Below are positions 37,501 through 49,500 of a stretch of 64,000 nt of DNA, piece after piece (the first letter of the stretch is position 1; each line of letters opens with the position of its first letter). The position numbers and the translations under genes are program-made. Location: assembly GCF_001039355.2 (NCBI RefSeq), contig NW_019774624.1, positions 682,726 to 746,725 of the forward strand, given 5' to 3'. The notes below the pieces were generated by a model. It was not told the origin of the DNA. It did not search any database and saw only the letters and a list, made by a program, of their open reading frames with translations. The stretch is from Lingula anatina. Its lineage: Eukaryota > Brachiopoda > Lingulata > Lingulida > Lingulidae.

Positions 37501-40500
37501 CAGTGTTGGACCATGTAGTGCCCGCGGATTGTATGTACAAGACACAACCTGTCTGTCCATTCTGGAAAGAGGACTGCTTATTTGAATTTGAGATACCCTT
37601 TGACGTCTACATAATGTGGTCACTTTAGTCAATCCATGTTGCCAGAGTCATGTACTTTTTTTGTAAATTTTATTTTGATTTAAACTCATAATAAATACTC
37701 ATTGATTTCGAATGCAGGTCAGGATCGAAAAATGGGCTTTGACCGACATTACCTAACATTTTTTTTTTTTAGCTTTTGCTATTTTTTTGATAGATATGGC
37801 ATTGTGGACACTTTCTCAACCAAATGGTCATAGTCAGTTAATTTTAGTTGAAAGCTGGTGGCATCACTTTTGGGTCTAAAATGTAGTTCAAGTTCAAAAC
37901 GGAGCATACATGCTTTGATTATTCTGTGTAATTTTTCAGTAATTTTTTTTTTTTGATAATTTCAGCCTTGTTTCCAAACAGATCCCAAAGAGCCATTTGC
38001 ATTCCTTGTTACTGCAACATCTACCTGTGACAAAATCATCATCATCATCATGACAGTTTCTGTTTTGTTTGCATTTTGTTGATTTAATACTGCCTTAGAA
38101 TGCAGATTTATATCATTCTGATTATTTCCAGTATTTAATATAAAAATGATAAATGGAGGTAAAAAGAAAAGTTTACTAATGAAAAATTTTGAGAAACCAG
38201 GTAGTTTATTTCAAAGTATGTTTTGATTCACCAGTTGAAGTTTTAACAAATAAGGAATAAACAATTAAACCCAGTACTGGATACTAAATTAATGTATAGG
38301 TGATATACGTAGGAGCTCCATCCCCATAGACTTCTTGGTTGAAAGGATGGTTGAACACAAACTTTTGTTGAATACCCAAGAAACTCCTCCCTCATTCCCT
38401 TGGCCTTGGCCTGTGAACCAAAAGTTCTCTCTTCACTGCTACAACTCTGTCACTTTGTCCTGATGACACATGGGATCCAAATGTAAGGACACTTAGCCAG
38501 GTGGGTGGTGAACTATAGCTGTGCTTAGAATAACTCTGCCAAGATAAATGTGGCATCAGTCCCATATCTGTCTCTGAAGAAAGTTCTGGAATTATGAAGG
38601 TTTGTTACGTGATTTTGAAAGTGCCATTCCAATATACAGTTTTGTTATACTCTTCTGCAGCAATTTTAACCATGAAAAAAGGATTATTTCAATTTATTTA
38701 AAAAATGGTACCACAGTGAAAAATGGTGAAACAAGAGCATGAGATAAGGTAACTTTGTGATGTTATTGGTAACAAAGTTTGACTCTGGGTTTCATAGCCT
38801 GTGTATGTGCTGGTTCAAAACAAAAAATGGATATTACAGCTATAAAAGATTCAGTAGTCATTTGCACATTAAAGACATTTGTTTATTTGATACTTGAAAG
38901 ATTGTTGTGTTAAAGATTAAGCTTAGATATATCAAGGCCTTTTAATTTGATATTTATTTAATTAATTTTCTAGTCTTTTTTTTAAATTGACTGATTTTTA
39001 AATTGATAATTGTTAAGTAGAAATTCAAGTTTACTGTGATGCTCCCTTTGAAAGGAATAGAGGTTAACAAAGAATTCAGAAAATCTCTCTCTCCTTCTCT
39101 CTCTCTCTCTCTCCTTAAAACATCGATTCTGACAAACTGTCATTTTTCCTTTTTATATTCCCTCTTTGTCAAAAGAAATACAACTGAAAAGACAGTGACC
39201 TTTTAAATGATTCTTTTGGTCAAAAAAAGTTCTGAGTAAATTCAGCAATGCATTTTATCAAGAATCCATTGATATTATCACTGGTCTGCATCTGTGTGTG
39301 CCTGATGTATTATGCATGAACCTAGGGCTTGTATGCATAGTCAATAAGTGGGGCTTGGGCAATTAGGAGGAGAGCAAGTGGTTACTTCACTCAAATAGGA
39401 TTGAAGAATAAGATGTCTCTTACTATCATTTTAGTGATATTATACATATAGTGTGTGCATTTATCAGATACGTATCTTAGCAGTGTTTTTAAATGAAAGA
39501 CATCATTTTCATTAGTGTCCATGCATTATTTTGTGAAGTAATTTTTGAAGGAAAATACTAGAGTTGACATGAGAAATCCCCACTTTTGATGCCCCTGATC
39601 TTTCCTCTCTCAAGGATCATACATATTCAATATGGGGCTCAATCTACATCTATAATGAAGCTACATGCTGTACTCCTTAAGTTGGACATTCTCTTTTCCT
39701 TACTGTGGTTGTATGGCAACACTTGGCTGATATTCCCAGATGTTTGTTCCAACTGGAGGAGCTATGATATTATTGCAGAGACCTGTGGGTGAGTACTGGG
39801 TTCGGGGGAGGGGGGGGTATCTAGATTTTTTTGTATGCAGTGGAGGTTGAATGATGTTGCTAGGAACTACTAGTATGTAAGTGGTAGAACGTGTGTAGGG
39901 TGAGGGGTGTGTTGGTGGGGGTATCAGGGTTTTTAGTGACTCTGAGGAAACGAAATTAGTTGGGCACACTTCTCTCCTGATAATAGAGTGCTGTTTCTGC
40001 TGGTGATATTTATGAATAGCCAAAGGTAGTGGATTTTAGCTGTCCTCCAGGCACTTTGCTTGTGACAGTCCGAGAGATGGACAGATAGACATAGCAGAGA
40101 TTACATGGGATTGAAATCAGTGTATCAGTGTTTTTAGAATATTACGAGAGAAAAGTGATCTTGATGTTACATGCAGACATTATTGAATTTATTGCTCAGC
40201 TTTAGTTTGGGTATCTACTACCCAGCCAACACATTAGACTGTTCTGTTTAGAGAAGACCTGTACACTCTGAACTTCGTCATCTGAGACTCTTCATTTTCT
40301 TAGTGTTCACACTCCTGTAGAGGCTTATGTTACAACATGGATTATATATATATACACTGTCTGTACAAGTGGACATCACCTGCATCTGTCAGTATTGTCA
40401 GGGCAGCACAAGAGCTTGAGCAGTGCACAATTCTTGGTAACGCAACAATAGGGAAGCAGTCGTATCATTTTGCTTCAGATCCATAATAATAACCTACTAG

Positions 40501-43500
40501 TGTGCTTAGGTGCAGATTTAGTTCAGAACTGGGCTTTTTCCAATTGTTCTACATATTTTTTTGAAAAAAAAAATGTTATTTAAATAAATTGGTTTCAGCA
40601 GAAATGTCTGATTAGATCTTACAATATTTTCAGTGTATGTATATACGTGTGTGTGGTCATATTGGATTGTGCAGAATATGTCTCTTGTTTAATGTCAAGA
40701 ACATAGATGGCAGTCTAAATACTATGTTATAAGTAACAATTAGAACAAATTTATTTAATTAAAAAATGGTATAAAGCATAGAATCCAAGTGCTGGGACAG
40801 TGATTCATGAGTAGGAGAAAATATGTTTTTTTTCTGGTGGAAAATTCAATTTTGCCTGAAAGTTCTGGATAAGATACTTTAAATGTACTTCAGTTCTGGG
40901 TTATATAAAATGATGATTTTATATATATTTGATTGACCTTTTTATAAATCTGAAATTAAATGAAAAGAGAGAGTTAGTAGGAAAAAGAAAGACAAAAGGT
41001 CTAACCGCAGCATTCTGTAATGTTTTTTCCAGCGCCTATAAAATCTGACCCAGAAAGCTCTGAGAGTCAAGATGGCGGGAAGGTCAAAGGTGAGACGACA
41101 GCATGGAATGGTTCAGTTGCATTTTGTGAAAGTGTATTGTTATGAGTTGGGATTTTTCAAACTTAAAGCATGTTTTTTTTTTCAGCAACATTTGAAAACT
41201 TTCCGATACACCATTAGTTATCTTTACTGAATGAGAGATTATTTAAAGGCATAGGGGTGATTTTTTTTCATCAAAAGAAATTTTGAAAGTGATGGCGAGT
41301 AGATGGGTTGTCTTTGTACAAAAATGACATTTAAGTAACAATAATAACACTGTCATTATTTATGGTGATTATGCTGTTGATTATCAAGCAATTTTTCAGA
41401 CTTTACGAAAGGCCATTAAATCTGTCAGTCATACGGTCTGACAAGCTTGAAAATTCTGACTGACTGAAACAAAATTTGTCAGATGAAGCAAAATTATAGA
41501 AATACAAGGAATTATTTGTTTTCAGGTGTATATTTTGTCATTTTCAATCATAGACAATAAAACTAAAAGTGTTTTCTATTTATTTCATAAGCTTTGTAAT
41601 AATTTTAAGACAGAAATAAATTATTTCCATGATAAGTCTGTACTTAATGAAAAAGGCATTGTAGAGTGACAGAAGGACCAATACAAGAATGAAAAACATG
41701 GAGCAAGTTATATTGTACATATGTCCATGAAAAGTGACTTATTCAGAAAACTATTTCACCCTTTTTGGGACAATTTAGAATGAGTAGAGCCGAGTGCTAG
41801 CTAGGCCACTACCTAAATATGGTGGATCACATGAGAGGAAGACTGCTTAATCCTGTAATGGTCTCTCCGCCTCTCACATGGCTCTCCACGTGTCGTCCCT
41901 GCAGGGGGACAATAATTAAATCTCGGCTCAATGCAACCAGTCAAGGAATGACGTGTGGGGAGCTGTTTGAGAGGCAAAGAGACCATTACAGTATTAAGCG
42001 GTCTTCCTTTCATGTAGGTCCGCCATATTTAGGTCGTGTCCTAGCTAGCACTCGGCTCTTCTCATTCTGAATGGCCTCTTTGTTTGGCCATAACATGTGT
42101 ACTCAGGCCTACCCAACTATCAGACACGGCACCGAAGGATCCAGAATTCACCTGTTGATTGGATCATACTGTTGTTTTTCAAGGTGTGTATCAGTACACA
42201 TTTCATAGTATCATACCCCAGGAAAAATTTTGAACTAAGACTGCAAGCTCAACCTGTCATCCCGGTATTGTGCCTCATTTTCAACAAGTAGGAGTATTTC
42301 GAATTCAATGATGTCATTTTTCTTAACAAAAGACTTAGCCATGAGTATTGCACACAACTGACAATGAAGAAACATAGCTTCAAGTTAGTAAGTAGTTTTG
42401 TTGTGTAAAGACATCATGAGAACGTTAACGAGCCTGTAAGTTATGTCATTTAGGAATCCTTCATCCTCAGCCAGTCAATAAGTAGTATTTGTAGAGTGAA
42501 TCTGAGGTCATACTATCAGTAAATTATGTATAATTAGCAGAGAGCTCGACAAGAAAAGATACAAAAATGTATGCTTTAGATTTACTCATTCTAAGTCAGC
42601 TTGAAAACTTGCTGGACATAAGAACTGAGGATGCAGGATTTTTCATGAGACCAAGACGAAACTTGTTAGGCATGTCTGACAGTCTGACGCCTTTTGTAAA
42701 GTCTAATATTGCAACAAAATTGACAAAAACATTTTTGTGCATTTTTATCATTAAATAAGTTATTTGTCATTTTTATACTCTTTTAATGTTACTTCTTTTA
42801 TCAGTTTCCACATTTCATGATGACATTATGTTATATGTCTTTTGACAGCTTTGTTACTTTAATTACAAATTGAATTTTCTAGTTGTGAGTTTGAAATTCC
42901 ATGAATATTACCATAGTGAAATAGCCACTCAGTTTTAATGTTCTTATTGTTAATTTTGCAACAATAATTCGCCACCTATGCCTTTAACTTTTTTGTAGCA
43001 ATGAACTGCATATTTGACATGAAGTCATGATAACTTTCTGCAGGGCTGCAAGTATTTAAGCATTTTCATATATGCATGAAGACTAATATATTGTGTTGTT
43101 CATGAAAGCCATTTTGCTTAATTAAGTTTGCTTGTGGCATGCATTTTTATGTAGCATTTATTTACATAATGTTTGCATAAAAGGCCTCATGGATTTCAGC
43201 ACTTGATTGTTTCTTGTTTACCATAAACCTTCATTAGCATTCAACACATCCTAACTTGACCTTTTATGGCACCACTTGAGTTTGTAAATAAAGCATTTCA
43301 TCATCACTGGCAATAAAGCAGTGACAACCATGATTGTTTGCCACAATTTTGTGCACATCCTGATGTCAAAGTCTTTTATAATGTGTTCCTATTGGCCACT
43401 TTGAAGGATTGTTGAATAGGTCTTTGATTTTTAATTGGAAGGGGCTGGAAAGGATCACACTACATGGAATTTTGCTTGTTTACTGCCTCACATATCATCT

Positions 43501-46500
43501 TTGGAGAAAGGGAGAGTTGCAAAATGAACAACTGGTGATGAAAGATATTATAAAGAGGAAAAATACTGCGGAAGTGGTCATAACATATAATTAAGATAAC
43601 GTGAATTGTCTATGCTGACCCTTCCTGCCATCTCTCCCACCCTCTCTCCCACCTCTCCCTCCCACCCCCCCTCCCATTGCTACGTCCTGTTCTTAAACTG
43701 TCAATTTAGATTTGGATAATACATGAATTATTTTATATATTTATTTTTATCAAAATTGTTAATTTAGGGTAGAAACATAGTACTAGTAAAACGGAAATGT
43801 ATCTTTCCCATGGCCCTCATGTGGTTTAATTTTTTGTTAAAAAAAGAATAAATGATAAAGTAGAAAAATGTTATTTTATGTTTTAACTATCAAAATAACA
43901 ATAAAAAGTATTTACAAATCAATAACAACAAAAATCACAATATAATTTTTTGATGAAATTAATATAGGCTAATTTAAAACACTAATATTTTTGAATTTCT
44001 TATGTCATCATCAAGATAAATTAAATATCTGTATTGAATTAAGCAATAGATGTGCACTTTGCAGTATTTGCAACATGTTTGGCATGGTATTTACAACCAC
44101 ATTTGACATTAAGAAGATAGAACAGGGTTTAAATCAATAGGTGATAGTTTTTCTTGGACACAGGTGTTTTTACCCTCTGCAATGGTTTTGTTATATTTTA
44201 AGGAAGGGGGTATTGTACAACTGTTTGCATAATTGGTAATTTAAAAGAAAGCTAATGCTCAATGTGCACTAATATGCAGGAAGGAGTTCCATGTGCCCTG
44301 TTATACAGTGCAGGAGAGGTATATGGCAGGGGTCATGTGCATGCACACGTGTAGATTTGTATTTAAGTTTAGAAGGCTTTCTAAAGTTGTGATTAATAGA
44401 TTCCTATAGATGTACTTGCTCTTTATGCTGCAGTTTACTTGGAGACATGGCAACCTAGTGCCTTTTAATGAAGAATTGTGTTGTAGCCCTTTACTCTGAA
44501 TACTCCACTGTAGAACCAGCACATCTTATGAATGATTTATGATCTGGGCCAGCCCACTTTCATCATTTTCCATGTGATCTGCATGTTAAAGAATGGCAAC
44601 AGTGTTAACTGTTTAATTCCTGAATGCTTATCTACTTCATTATCTCAGATTTCAGTTCCTTCAGCTAATGGCTATGTCTTTGTTCATTTCCGCAAGTTTT
44701 GTGGTTAAAGATGCAAAAAGAAACATGTTTTAGCAGTGATTTACAAATTCTGCTGATAACATTGACATCAGCATTATTTATTTTCAGTATTTAACTTCAA
44801 CTAGGGTGTTATGTGGAAAAGAAAATTCTTAAGTAAGAATAACTTATTATTTCAATGCATTTAGATTTAAATTATAAATTAAATAAAAGGGCTCTTGATT
44901 TTCGGTTTCACTCATGAATTTGGAACACAAGACTTTTGCTGTTTTGAAAGACTTTGGAGGAGAGACTGAGAGACTAAATATTCCCTTATTCATATTATGT
45001 ATTCTTATGAAGCTTAATTTTTTTCAGTGCTCTGCCCCAAAGCAGCTAACTAAGATGTTATTTACTGATATTTTGCCAGTGTTTCTTAGTCTGCCATCAC
45101 TTAAACATCCCTTGCTGTTTTGAGCTGCCAATCCTAAAAACACAATATAATGAGCTTTTTAATTTATTTATGACTTTCTCAAGGAAAGATGATGAGGATG
45201 ATATTGTTCTCTGATTGTTTGGCACTGTGCCTGACTGTGCATATATTACCTTACATTATTGCTACTTTTCCACGCCCTCTTTTCACGTGCTTGATACAAT
45301 CCTGTTTTTTTAAGCGGTATATTATTCATGAATTGGTTAAAGTGCATGAAATATTCATGATGAAGGCTTTAGGAATAAGAAAGAATCCATAAGTTTCTGA
45401 TTTGCATTAGTCAATTAGAGTCGAACTAAATTTGACCTGCTGCTAATTGATTTTATACCTATATTTGTTAAATATAAAAACTAACCAATGTAAAGAAGCA
45501 TATGTTAGTCACAGTATAGTATATTAAATTATAATTTGATTAATTAATACTACAATATAATTTTTACAGAGAATAGAGTCAGTATACACTCGTCCCAAAA
45601 GTTCAGAAAGATGATTATTTTGAATAATTAAAGAATAACCATATGAGCTAAAGTAAATATTTAAATCAAATATTGATGGATAATGTACCCACCAATTCAT
45701 TACTTCTTGAAATTTCTGTGGGATAACAGCAATATTTATGAATGTGGGTTCTTAATTTCATTTTCACAAATCCTGCAAATGAATGACAAAGTTTGAAGTT
45801 TGTACTTTTAGCAAGTCTTGATGATAAACAGTAAAAATCTTTATTTTAGGCATAATGTTTTAAAATAAAGTCTTGAGGTTACTCACCATAAGTTTCGTGT
45901 GAAGCCTTCAGTGTTTTTTGTCGAGACTTGCTTAAACTTTTCATGACAGTAAAAACTTTTACTGACTTTTGTCATTTTGATGCCAAACGTAGCTTGGATG
46001 TTTGGAGAAACAATACAGATGAAACTCCTGTGTGTATAGAAGTTAATCAAACAGTGCCACATCTTATATCCACAGAATTGTTTCTAGGAAAGGAAAAACA
46101 AGCTGGAAGAACATTGGCTTAGTCTTTTCTAGCATGTTGTATGGTGTCACAACCAGCACAACAGTGACAAGTTTGTCACAACTAACAGAATGTAGCAAAC
46201 TCTTGCCACCACTAGTATTGTTAGAGCACTATAGTTTTCAGCTGATTACAAAGTAATTTAACACCATAGACTAAAGTGTTCATTTTGTTTCAGAAGTAGG
46301 AATGAATGGAGACATGGGACACAGTGACTTACAGTCAAGATCTAATACAGGCAATGCTGTTTCAGATATACAGAACAAAGCCCTGAATCTGGTATGTTAT
46401 AGATCACAAATATATAGCATAACATCTTACTGTGATAGGATTTCCAAAACTTTTTGTATGTGTTGAATTATCTGAAACAGTGCATTATAATTTAGAAACT

Positions 46501-49500
46501 GGCTGACTGGAATCAGAATGGTCCTGCTTAGGTGAATGGAAGGCTTAATGCAGAATTTAAAAAAATTGGTGCAGTAAGGGACCTTTTGTGACCAGTTCCT
46601 CTGGTGGCACTTAAAAACTTACTTTTTAAGGCACTGTTGTTCTTAAGGATATTGTTAGCCTTTGCCAAGAATTCCTTATTTACTAGATTACATACATTCT
46701 TTTCAATAACAGATAAATCTTCAGTATTCAGTGACTAAATTAAGGATATTGTTATCTTTTATTATTGTCCAGGTACTAAAAATGAGTTTTTTTCTACGTC
46801 TAATTATTTAATAATTCATGTCTTTTTGCTGATTTAAAACAATGTTTTGCAATGAGAGATATAAATGCCAATATTTTATATTTTTGAAGGCATTTTCATT
46901 GCTTTAAACCATCACAAACATAGATGCATTTTAATTAGATGCATGAAAGATCTCATTTTTGGTATCTGGATGATAATAAAGGCTTACAATATCTTTAACA
47001 TCGTATTTTCCTTGTGACAGAGGCACCCGAGTAGATTTTGGTTGTTACTTTGAGAGTATTCACATCAAGAAGAGCCATACCCATTATTGAGGTCTTGGCC
47101 TTGCTAGACCTCGGCTCTTCTCAATGTGAATACTCTCTTAGAGTACAAAACTTGAGACCCCAGTCGAGTAGACGCTTAATATTACTGTGACAATTTAAGT
47201 ACTTTAGTTTGTTACTTATAATGGTTTCACATTTTTTCTAACAGACCACACTTGTGAACCCTTCCCAGACTCAAACAAGCATGGCTCAGACACAGGCACT
47301 GTTTGTCCAGAACTTACAGCCACAGTTTGCTATAGCACAGCCTGGGTTCATCATCAGCAACCAGTTTGGTCAACAGGTAGTATGGTCACTGGGATATGTT
47401 AGAACAACTCTTGCAAGATAAGGTTTTATAAAGAAGAGATTTTTGAAGAAAAATTTGTTTACTATGAAGCTGTCCAATTGTTTGCAACTCATGTCTGGAT
47501 AAATTTGACAGTGAAAAAATTAAAAAAATTCTTGTTTCACACCTCAGCTCTCCATGGGTGCTGCAGGAGCCTTTGCAGGTATCCAGATTACTCCTCAACA
47601 ACTACAACAACTGCAAGAATTACAACAACAGCAGCAGCAACTTTTACAACAACAGCAGCAAGGACAACAACAAGGACAACAACAGATAGTGCAACAACAA
47701 CCTCACCAAAACCAGCCACAGGGTCAGCAACAGCAACAACAGCAGTCCCAGCAGCAACCAGCTGTATTATCCACAAGTCAACCTAATATACAGGTAATAG
47801 ATCAGCAACCAGCTGTATTATCCACAAGTCAACCTAATATACAGGTAATAGATCAGCAACCGGCTGTGTGGCGGCACAAATTGTCGCTGGCACAAATTGT
47901 CGTCCTTAGGTGGTGACAAATTGTGTAGTTATTGATGGCACAAATTGTCGCCGGCACTAATTGTCGACCTTAGGTGGCAACAAACTGTGTATGCATAGGC
48001 CGCACAATTTGTTGCCCTGCACAGATTGTCGCCAGTTACAATAATGTATACAATAACTTCTGTGCGTACATACAAATGAAGGGTTCGCTAGCAAAAGTAA
48101 ATATAGTCTGGATGACTGGTGCTATATTTTGGCCAAATTGCTCAAAATGTGGAAAAAGCATGAAACTTGGCACAAATGTTCTTTGGTCTATACTGATCAT
48201 TTTCAAGGGCAGTGCCCAAAATTTCAAAGCGTTGCTTAGCAACTGTTGCTATGGAAGTGAATTTCCTTAGTAACAAGCTAATTAGACCTTTCTTGTCCAG
48301 TTTAAATTGTTTAGAAATGCTTATAACTATGTTTCAGGGCATCAGAACTGTCACTTGACTATTTTAAGGCAATTAAAACCTAAATTAACCTTAGCTACGA
48401 TTGCTAGGCAGCATATTACCCTAGCAACAAGCATTTAAATTTGCGTTAGTCTATTAAGTAAGGCAAATCTATAATATTAGCTAAGAACTACACTTTTGAG
48501 CAAGATGTTCATACTTTTAATCCAGTAAGTTGAAACAATTGTGTGATGTTAAAACATTGCCAGTGCAGATATCTAAGGCAGCATGTTCAAAGTTAGTAAC
48601 CAGCCCCATGCTNTTTAGATTTAAATTATAAATTAAATAAAAGGGCTCTTGATTTTCGGTTTCACTCATGAATTTGGAACACAAGACTTTTGCTGGTTTG
48701 AAAGACTTTGGAGGAGAGACTGAGAGACTAAATATTCCCTTATTCATATTATGTATTCTTATGAAGCTTAATTTTTTTCAGTGCTCTGCCCCAAAGCAGC
48801 TAACTAAGATGTTATTTACTGATATTTTGCCAGTGTTTCTTAGTCTGCCATCACTTGAACATCCCTTGCTGTTTTGAGCTGCCAATCCTAAAAACACAAT
48901 ATAATGAGCTTTTTAATTTATTTATGACTTTCTCAAGGAAAGATGATGAGGATGATATTGTTCTCTGATTGTTTGGCACTGTGCCTGACTGTGCATACAT
49001 TACCTTACATTATTGCTACCTTTCCACGCCCTCTTTTCACGTGCTTGATACAATCCTGTTTTTTTAAGCGGTATATTATTCATGAATTGGTTAAAGTGCA
49101 TGAAATATTCATGATGAAGGCTTTAGGAATAAGAAAGAATCCATAAGTTTCTGATTTGCATTAGTCATTTAGAGTTGAACTAAATTTGACCTGCTGCTAA
49201 TTGATTTTATACCTATATTTGTTAAATATAAAAACTAACCAATGTAAAGAAGCATATGTTAGTCACAGTATAGTATATTAAGTTATAATTTGATTAATTA
49301 ATACTACAATATAATTTTTACAGAGAATAGAGTCAGTATACACTCGTCCCAAAAGTTCAGAAAGATGATTATTTTGAATAATTAAAGAATAACCATATGA
49401 GCTAAAGTAAATATTTTAATCAAATATTGATGGATAATGTACCCACCAGTTCATTACTTCTTGAAATTTCTGTGGGATAACAGCAATATTTATGAATGTG

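Larger units (their letters stand above)
28585..41032 (+). other. First intron of the POU gene, repeat-rich
   Basis: No coding exon could be supported in 12.4 kb. It contains two terminal-inverted-repeat elements (30563-31310, 34200-34753), a coding repeat fragment (36243-36960), a diverged repeat pair around 31529-31578 and 32593-32641 (GTATGCAGAGAATCA..GAGGACTGCCAA), a 43-base tandem repeat (35585-35725) and simple repeats. The short open frames seen here show no recognisable domain. Confidence 0.6.

Noticed and set aside
37069-37632. Overlapping 104- and 129-codon frames on opposite strands
   Set aside because: No recognisable domain or splice structure, and they overlap one another; treated as intronic noise or old repeat.
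39586-39792. Open frame ending at a GTGAGT donor-like site, considered as a hidden POU exon
   Set aside because: No acceptor in the right phase and no similarity to Oct-1 N-terminal sequence; likely chance.
44914-45123. 69-codon frame present in both duplicated blocks (also 48668-48877)
   Set aside because: Its conservation is explained by the near-identity of the whole block, introns included; no splice sites or domain support it.
47588-47776. Val/Ala-rich minus-strand frame, also at 51355-51543
   Set aside because: Antisense of the CAA/CAG-rich glutamine exon; low complexity.
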